From positions 15,778,447-15,838,446 of the forward strand of contig NC_134030.1 of NCBI RefSeq assembly GCF_964204645.1: a stretch of DNA of 60,000 bases. The letters are read 5' to 3'. This document shows, piece by piece, positions 38,101-47,100 of this stretch; position 1 is the first letter of the stretch, and the number at the start of each line of letters is the position of its first letter. Both the position numbers and the translations under genes were made by a program. This stretch comes from Tubulanus polymorphus (taxonomy: Eukaryota; Nemertea; Palaeonemertea; Tubulaniformes; Tubulanidae). The notes beneath the pieces were generated by a model. It saw only the letters and a program-made list of their open reading frames with translations. It did not search any database and was not told the origin of the DNA.

Positions 38101-41100
38101 TAGGGTTTTCTGTGAAGTAACAAAAAACCCTAATAATCACGCGAATCTCAATAGGGTTTTCTGTGAAGAAACAGAAAACCCTACTAAACGATAGTTTCGA
38201 ATGAATCTGTTCATCACACTGAAGCAGCGGTTGATTCTCCTTGTAGCTCTTTACTGGTAAAGCACCTAAAACCATGCTATACAGATACCGCGCAAATCAG
38301 ACCCCCTGACAGGCTATAGTAGCCCTTGCGTCATTACGCTGTGCGAGCGGGGTAGCTGGAGGGGGTGTCCCCCCTCATAGTTAAAATTTTAGATTTTTTC
38401 CATCCAAGAGAGTGGTTTTCCATGAAACTAGTGTATTTTTGAAGCTGCATTACCGGCTTTTTTTTCATCTAACATGTTACACCATGGGGCAGCCATCTTG
38501 ATTCTCACGTTAGTCTCCTGAGTCAGCAAATGAGATGGTTCAAATCCCATCAACGTTGAATGAGAACACTAGGGGCTGACTCTATTATCGCGTCCGGATA
38601 ATGCGGTGAATTCCGTGAAATAGAGTGTAAATGGAAGAATAGTGGAAAACGACTGTGGTAACAGCTAATGGACTGGTTGTCTGTCAAATTCTGAATCTAG
38701 ACTGTTGGCCTGTCGAAACGCACGTGTATCTTCTTAATCGTACAGCCCCACGCTTTCACACCACCTCGCTTATAGTGCCCTATTGATTTTTTGAATGTTA
38801 ATGTTAGAACAACGCTTATGATAGCGACACCAAGTGAGCATCATCATTCTTTAGCCATCATCGCTAAGAATAACGATGCTGGAATAGCGAATTGGAAGAG
38901 CTCACCCTACCCCCCCCCTTTACAATTACATCAAATTTACATCGACCTCAGAGACTACAAAATCGCGAGCAAAACAGCTGATTTCCGCTGTTCCGCGGAA
39001 CTCTGGGATCCCTGCAGAGGTCACCAAGACGACACCCACATGATGGAGGCAGGATCGAAGGCAATGATCGAATTCAATTATACATTACACAATATTGGTT
39101 CATCTGTAAGGTTTTTAAATACAAATTAGCATTGTCTGAAATTCATCATCATATTGGTACAAACATTTCTTTGTCAAGATAACCCAGGGAGTATGGATGA
39201 TCAATTTTTGTTCGAATATTTTCAAATAAATCTTTTTATTAATAGATTATCCTTTCTGAAGATTAACGGCTTTGTTGATATTGGTGAGCTACACGTCTTA
39301 CTAAAACAAGGGCGCTATCTAACAGCTCTGCAGTTAAGTAAAACTCCAAATATTGAAAATTATGCTGTGCATCAAGATGGAATTTTCAGCACAGTAGAAG
39401 ATGTTTATCATCTTTCACTATACTTTAGTTAGAGTAAATCAGATAACAACGATTAATATCATTTAGTTCTTAACTTTTGAAGTGTAGACTGGTTGCCTGT
39501 CCCATTCAATATGGGACAGGTTTTGCCCGTCCGCCATCTTCCGCGGATTTTACGGATCCAATCAGATTTCAGTATTTCATCACGTGAACAATGTAACATG
39601 GCCGCCTACACTGTGTCTCGATTTACGTTCCATGGACCTCTTTAAAGTCATTTTTTATACCGATGAAGAAGGAAATACCATTAAAACTGCCAGGTAACGC
39701 TTCTTGTTTAGCGTGTGGTACCGAAAATATCGGTATTCAATTCAGGATGGCTGCGTGTCAGCGCCGTCAGAACCTACCGGTCGTCAATCAGCAATTTGGA
39801 CTGGATCTTGGATGGAAACAACAATACATACAATAGTACTATACCACTACTGACATACTTGCAGCCTTGCAGCAGAGGCTACTTGTTAGTTCACTCAATG
39901 TGACATCGGACATCAGTTGATCCAGTAAAAATAATGACATCAACAAGGTAACTTCACCTACTTAATTACTTGTGAACATTATTGAATATGAGTGCTATTT
40001 CACAATCACTATATTGATTATCTATTGTAGATTATTGTGAGCATTTTAGTGATGATTTTGTGAGTCACAACTTGTAGGGCGTTTTAAGAAATTAAAGTAA
40101 TGCATATCAAATTGGCCTAACATGAAAAGAATAGATTGCAATGCATCAAGGTAAGTTTGAAAAATGGATTCTGAACCATTAATTGTAAAGTCAATCTAGG
40201 TTTAATTGTAAGTGTGATATGTATTTCAATTTCAGAATGATAACATCATGCAGTAATCAAAGAGAATAAAGAATCAGCACTAGTCATGAAATGAGATTCC
40301 AAATAACAGGCGGCGGTGAAACTCCTTGATTCTGATAAACTCATCATCATCATCAGTTACATCAGCAAGCGCTGCTGCGCTGAGATGTTGTGTGCTTTAT
40401 TTCCCCACTGCTCACGATCTGATAAACTGATGAGGTTTAAAGAGCTGGATTCTGTGAATAACTGCACTAGCAAGCCTTCAATTTGAATTGTGATTGGATT
40501 ATCTGTCTGGTCGAGACTTGGTCTTTATGATTCTAAAGACACAATCATTCAAATCAGGGATATCAGGATCGTCCCAATTTGTCGATGAAAAAAAAAACTT
40601 CTGTTCTATGTCATGAAATACGTAGTGTCATTGCTTATTCTCTTGTCAATTGCTTATTCTCTTGTCAGGGGCTGAACAAGATTTTGTACCAGAAGTGAAC
40701 AATAAATATTGAATTCAGTGAAAAAGAATTGGTCATGATGAATTTTATGATCAATTTCAAGCAAAGTCAACAATGACATTGTGTGGTCCATGAGGAGAGA
40801 GGATATTGCGAACTTCCAGTGTGATCTGAGTAACTTGTTTTGACCAAGTCTCTTAATTTGAATGTCCCAACTTGCTGTCTGTATCAGGAAATCAGTAGGC
40901 TGAGGTGGATCCAACTATCTGATCTCACAAAGCACTACTAAGGAGTTCAACAATTGTAAAATTTATTCAGATACTAAATGGTCATTTTACAACACTGTGT
41001 TAAAACATTAATTCACTTAATACATCTCACGAACGGTAGATATAGAAAGGATGTCCCCTGTCCGTTCAGAATGTTCTGTATTCAGTGACGGTCGCAGCAG

Positions 41101-44100
41101 AGCTCACCTCGCATTAGATTTCGATCCTTGTTAGTTTGTATTCCAAGTACAAAGTAAATTATCAGCAGATTTATCTGATACTTAAGCAATTAATGTCTTT
41201 CTGTCCATTGTAAAGGGCAATTTTGATATCGCTCGAAGCTAAGCAGATTCGAAGAGACGCCATCTTAACCAGGAAGTAACTTGCTACGTTACATGTTTGA
41301 CCTTATTTGACATGCATCGAAAATGTAAAATGGAGGATGGGCACAACCGGTCTCTAATTGAAGATCGGAAACTGTATCAGTCACATGATACACAAATCCT
41401 AGCTCATAACGTGCATGAGAAGTGCCAGTTTTATGTCCTTGCCTGGGCCTTATATCATTACCGAATAATCATTGTTAATCAAAATTTTCATAAAAAAATG
41501 TTTCTGGGCCTACCTCAATGAGCATGAATTACTCTTTTTAGAAAGGCCGACCACCACAGCAATATACGAGTGCGAAGCGACGTCAGGTAGGAAAATAATT
41601 ATCATTTTACAGGATTCCATCAATTTCTTCTTTCAGAAATAAATTCATACTCCTTTCAACAAACTTAAGAAAGTGCAACAAATTTCAGACTGACTGAGCA
41701 AGTAACAAAGCTACCTTGTGTCCGATAACAGAGAAAACTGGGAAAACAAACTGCGAATCGAACAACTAACATAGCTACGCTACCCGACCATGCAAAGAGC
41801 TGATTTCAACAAACAACAATGGCTGCAAGTTGGCCATCTTGATTCTGATCAGGTTTTTTTGCTTAAGATATATCTAGGATAGATACATGCATAGGTAATC
41901 CATCGGAGCGTCTGCAAAATTTCCCAAGATAACTGGATAACATCTGTGGATAGACGGACGGATGTGAAGGCTATAGCCTACTGGTAAACGGGGCTAAAAA
42001 TAAGAAATAAGACGTATACTTACATTTAGTTGACCCCACTTAAAATGAACACTAGATTTCCCTCGCCGAGTTTCTGAGGCATCGATGACATCATCATGCA
42101 TTAAACTGGCGACATGGATCATTTCAGCAATTTGTGCTATCTTCTTCTGATCAGATAATATCTCTCTGAAAAAGAAGATTAATTTGTGTTAATCCTGAAT
42201 ACAAGTTATCACCTGTTCATATGATCAGCCCCTGAATGCAACATCTGTATTATAAGAAAGTTAGATTGTTTTGGATTGTTTTGGTCAATCATCTCAGCAC
42301 TGGGCTATGGAAATTGTTGTTTCTTGGTATGGATCGAGAAGATAAGGCTGACTCATAAACGTTTCCCACAAGATTTTGGGAACACCTTGATTGAATTCTT
42401 ACACTTGCTTCTACATCTAGATGTGCACGTAGCCTACATACGTGTTCAGGAAGACATGTAGTTACGTTGCACGCGCACGACTACTAGCTGTATTGTTCTA
42501 GGAGCTACGGATGTTAATGGGGAACTGCAAAATCAGATAATTCTCAAGAACGAAGTACCCTTGCTGAGCTGCAAGCAGCTAGACCAATATCACACCCTCA
42601 GGTATGGGACACACTCATTGAGTCAGGGAAGTAGGGGTGGGTCCATGAGAGAGTAAGACATTTTTCAGCAGGCCTCTGGGAATAAGTGCCTGTGGGCCAA
42701 GGGGTTTACCATAGTCATATGAAACGGAAAGATGGGCTGATAGAATTAAGTTCAAAGTATATCAGAGTAGCAGAGAAAGGAAAGCCAACTTCAATCATGC
42801 ATGAAGAGGCAGCATCATGTCTTTGCCACAGCCACAGCATGAATGTGGCCCTGTGGCCATCAATTTTCGGGAAACCGAAGTTTCATGACGAAATGCAAGC
42901 GCAATGCGAATGTTGAATTTGCACTCATACAAATCGGCACCATTGCATAAAATAAAATAAGTTTTTAAATGGGAAGGAACAGATACATTTCTAGGCTGCA
43001 TTCAGCGCGTCAAAATATAGGAGCTAACTGTGAACTCCTTTCCCAATAACCCATCCTTGCATGGCATTTTCATCTTCCAATCGGCTCTGTGTCTCCTAGT
43101 AAGATATCATGTGTCGGAAATAAGGATTGGCCCCATTGTCTTTCCTAGAACCTGAGTACAATAATAGAATTTTCAATCAGCCTAAATGTATCCTTCATTG
43201 AAGTGAAGATTTAGTCCTGATTCATTACCAGCAGCTAAATTGATCAAATTATAGATTAACAAAGGACCGTGGGTCCAGTACGATCAACTGAGTACATTTT
43301 AGTTTTGAGCACAAAAATCAATTTGTTCGTGGATTTGCGATGACGTATTAACAGCTGATAAAGATGAAATCATCAAAGACTGTGTAGAAAGCATGTTCAA
43401 CTTTGAAGATATTCATGGTAATGGGTTTTCCCTTTGAGTCACAAGTACATGGTAGAACAACTTACCCATCTGATTCAGTACTCTGATGAAGGTTTAGTGC
43501 TTTGGCTAATAACAAAATGATCATTGGACGAAATGCTTTTCCATTTCCATCAAAATGATAATGTGAAATCTCTTTCAATAAATCTACATTCGTTTTCAAT
43601 TCCTGCAAAAGTTAAAAGGGCATATTTAGTGACAGGAGTGGACTAAAATGTGATCTGACTAAGAGACATGGGATAGCTTTCGGACAAGAGGATTGTAATA
43701 TCTCAGACACATGTTTGAATTGAGTTTTGATCGCCATCAGATCATGAGAAAACACCTAGCCTAAACAACATTCTAGACATGATTATACTTTCATAGCCAA
43801 TTATCTTGTAATTGCTGTGTACTTTAATTTAGCTTTGATAACTAAATGCCAGACTCGGTTCCTATATAAATGATATCATCCTTTGTAAGATATTGATTGT
43901 GAAATTTCACTGATTGTGTTTAAAAAAAAAGATGTAAGTACGTTAAATGAAAAAATCCCACACCTATACGATAGAATTTACTATTTTTAAACCACAATGT
44001 TTCGACTGTTGACTAACAGCCATCTTCATATGTAAATAGGTGTTACACAATTAACTGATATAATTCTTCATGTACCAAGAAGTGAAGAAATCATGGGACT

Positions 44101-47100
44101 CGAGCCAACATAAGTTGTAGCTCTGTCAATGAATTTTAAATAACGGAACTTAGGTTTGAGTACTGTTAACCCATTAGCACTCAAGCCGCCCGTATCTGCC
44201 CTGCCTATTATTCCTCAAGCCGCCCGCTTCCGCCCGACACTTTTTTGTATGCTGCACAAAAACGGTTATGGTGGGATTCAAACCCAAAAGCTTATGATGA
44301 ACTAAGGACACAAAAAAGGACACTCATCAAATCTCACATCATATGAAAGCCTTGACTATTTATTACAAAATAACACCAACTTGTAATGCATGGAAATAAA
44401 CAGGAAATGAGCTATTTGGTATTGTGATGAACTTAAATTTTCCCTTGAATTTTCTGAGGAGTAATTGACACTACATAGTGAAATTCCTAAGCGCTGATGG
44501 GTTAACTTTTGAGAAAAATATCAATTTCTTCAGGTATTTGTGAATATGCAGCAATGTTTAAAATCTTGGCACACAACACCATGACTGTATTAAGCAGGTC
44601 CAACTACCAGTGATGTCATCTTCGCAAAAAAAGGACGAGCACCAATTAGTAGAATGAGGCGAAATTCATTTTCACGAATTTCCATATGATAGTTTGCTAT
44701 TTTATTGCAATTGAAAAAAATTTCTTGCCTCAAACCCTCCCCGGATGGCTTCACACCAGAGGAGCTCACTTCCTCTTTGTTAAGAAATTAGGAAAGGTGC
44801 CTGTTGAATGAGGGTCTTTAAACTTAAATTTGGGTCTTTCAAATTCTGCCACAGTTTATCAAACATACCTGTTTGATGTCAATACTTATCGTCAACATAC
44901 CTGTTTGATGTCAATACATATCGTCTTTAATTCTTTTGAAACTAGTTGATATGGGTCGATAATAGAGCGCTCTCTATACAATGTTTGTATATTGCTGCCA
45001 TCGTGGTGGGTGCTGACATGTCGGATAAATGATGCATGGTGATCAGCTTTTGATAAAAACTGTAACAAAAAGAAAACATAAAGGTTTGTCCAGAACGGCC
45101 ATTATAAAATAGCCATCAGCATGCCATCAATGGTACAACTTCTCTAATAAGTAGGCCCCCATTTGTTAAAATCAGTTATTTTCCATCAAATTGTAAAGAT
45201 GCAGTAAATTATCTGGTAAAAATTAGGACGTTATTGGCTCTGGTGGCCATACACAAGATGACCTTAAAACTCACCATAATCATAGAACATGTTATGAGCT
45301 ATAACTTTCCATTGATTGTGGTTACAAAAAATGCTTAAGGTATCAATATAATGTGGAAAAACTTTGTTCCGCCTACAAATGAGTACTGATAACACTAAGA
45401 TGGCTGCCAATTGTGTGATAATTGCCTGATAATACCTGTCTCAGGTATTTAAGATCCCTTTCTATAGAATAGCCATCACAAATTTCAGTGAAAAATGACA
45501 AACCGGTTGGAAGCTACAGGACTCAGAATTCGGGCCAAAATTGACATTCTTGGGCACAAAAAAGGTCACAGGATGGCCATCTTGAACCCGATCGGCCCAA
45601 TTTTTCTTATGCTGATGGACCCTTCGGAATACAAAGAACATCCGAAAAAACAAGATAATTGATCAAAGTGTCTCTAAATTTCCCTCAAAGTCTTGAAAAA
45701 TGTGTAGCTAGGGGTCCAGGGACACCATGCCCACTTGGGAAGTGGTTCCAAATGCTCAACAATATAACAATTTCAATATTCAACGCCCCCTGGTGACCAT
45801 ATACAGAATCCAATGTCCTTGAAACTCACCACAATCATAGAACATGTCAGCAGTTGCGATTTTGTAATTGATTGTGATAACAAAATATGCCTCGTTACCA
45901 CTTTAATATGGAAATACTAAGTTATTCTACTATTCAACGCCCCCTGGTGACCATATTCAAAACCCAATGACCTTGAAACTCACCACAATCATAGAACATG
46001 TCACGAACTATAACTTTGTAATTGATCATGGTAACAAAATATGTCTAGGTACCAATATAATAAGGAAATACTAAGTTATTCTACTATTCAACGCCCCCTG
46101 GTGACCATATAGAATAACTAATGGCCTTAAAACTTGCCACGATCATAGATGATGTCATGAGCTACAACTTTGCAATTGATTGTGGTTACAAAATATGCAT
46201 TGATACGAATATAATATAGAAATACTAAGATATTGCATTATTCAACGCCCCCTGGTGGCCATATACAAAAACCAATGACCTTGAAACTCACCACAATCAT
46301 AGAACACGTTATGAGCTACAATTTTCTAAATGATTGTGGTAACAAAATACGCTTAGGTATCAATATAATGTGGAAAAACTTTTTCCCACTTACGAACGAG
46401 TACTGCTGACACCAAGATGGCCGCCAATTGCGTCATAATTGGCTGATGAAAAATACCTGTCTCAGGTATAAAACATCCCTTTCCAAAGAATACCCATCAC
46501 AAATTGCAATGAGAAATGATAAACCAGTAGGAAGCTACAGGACTCAGAATTTGGGCCGAAATTAACATTTTTGGGCACTAAAAAGGTCATAGGACAGCCA
46601 TCTTGAGTCCGATTGACCCAATTTTTGTTATGCTGATGGGCCCTGGGAAAATTCACATATATCCGAAAGATCAAGGTAATTGATCAAAGCGTCTTCAAAA
46701 TTTCCCTCAAAAAGTTCAAAAATGTGTAAAAAGTGCTGATTTTGGTGAACAACAATGGCTGCCAGTCGGCCATCTTGAATCCGACAGGGCCAGTTTTTGG
46801 GCTGAAGATGTATCTAGGGTAGATACGTGTGTAACCCAAATATCAAGACATTACCTTGAAGCGTCTTCAAAACTTCCCAAAATAACTGGATTCCGTCTAT
46901 GGACGGGAGGACGAACGACGGACGAAAAGTGAACGCAACATCCCGCTGGGACTAAAGTCCCAAGTGGGCTAAAAAGTGCCAATTTTGGCGAACAACAATG
47001 GCTTCCAGTCAGCCATCTTGAATCTGACAAGGCCAATTTATGGGCTGAAGATGTAGGCCTATCTAGGTATAACCCAGATATCAAGACATTATATCGAAAC

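Noticed and set aside
44255-44300. B-box-like GGTTTGAATCCC (minus strand)
   Set aside because: It lies inside the TTAA MITE and no tRNA fold surrounds it.
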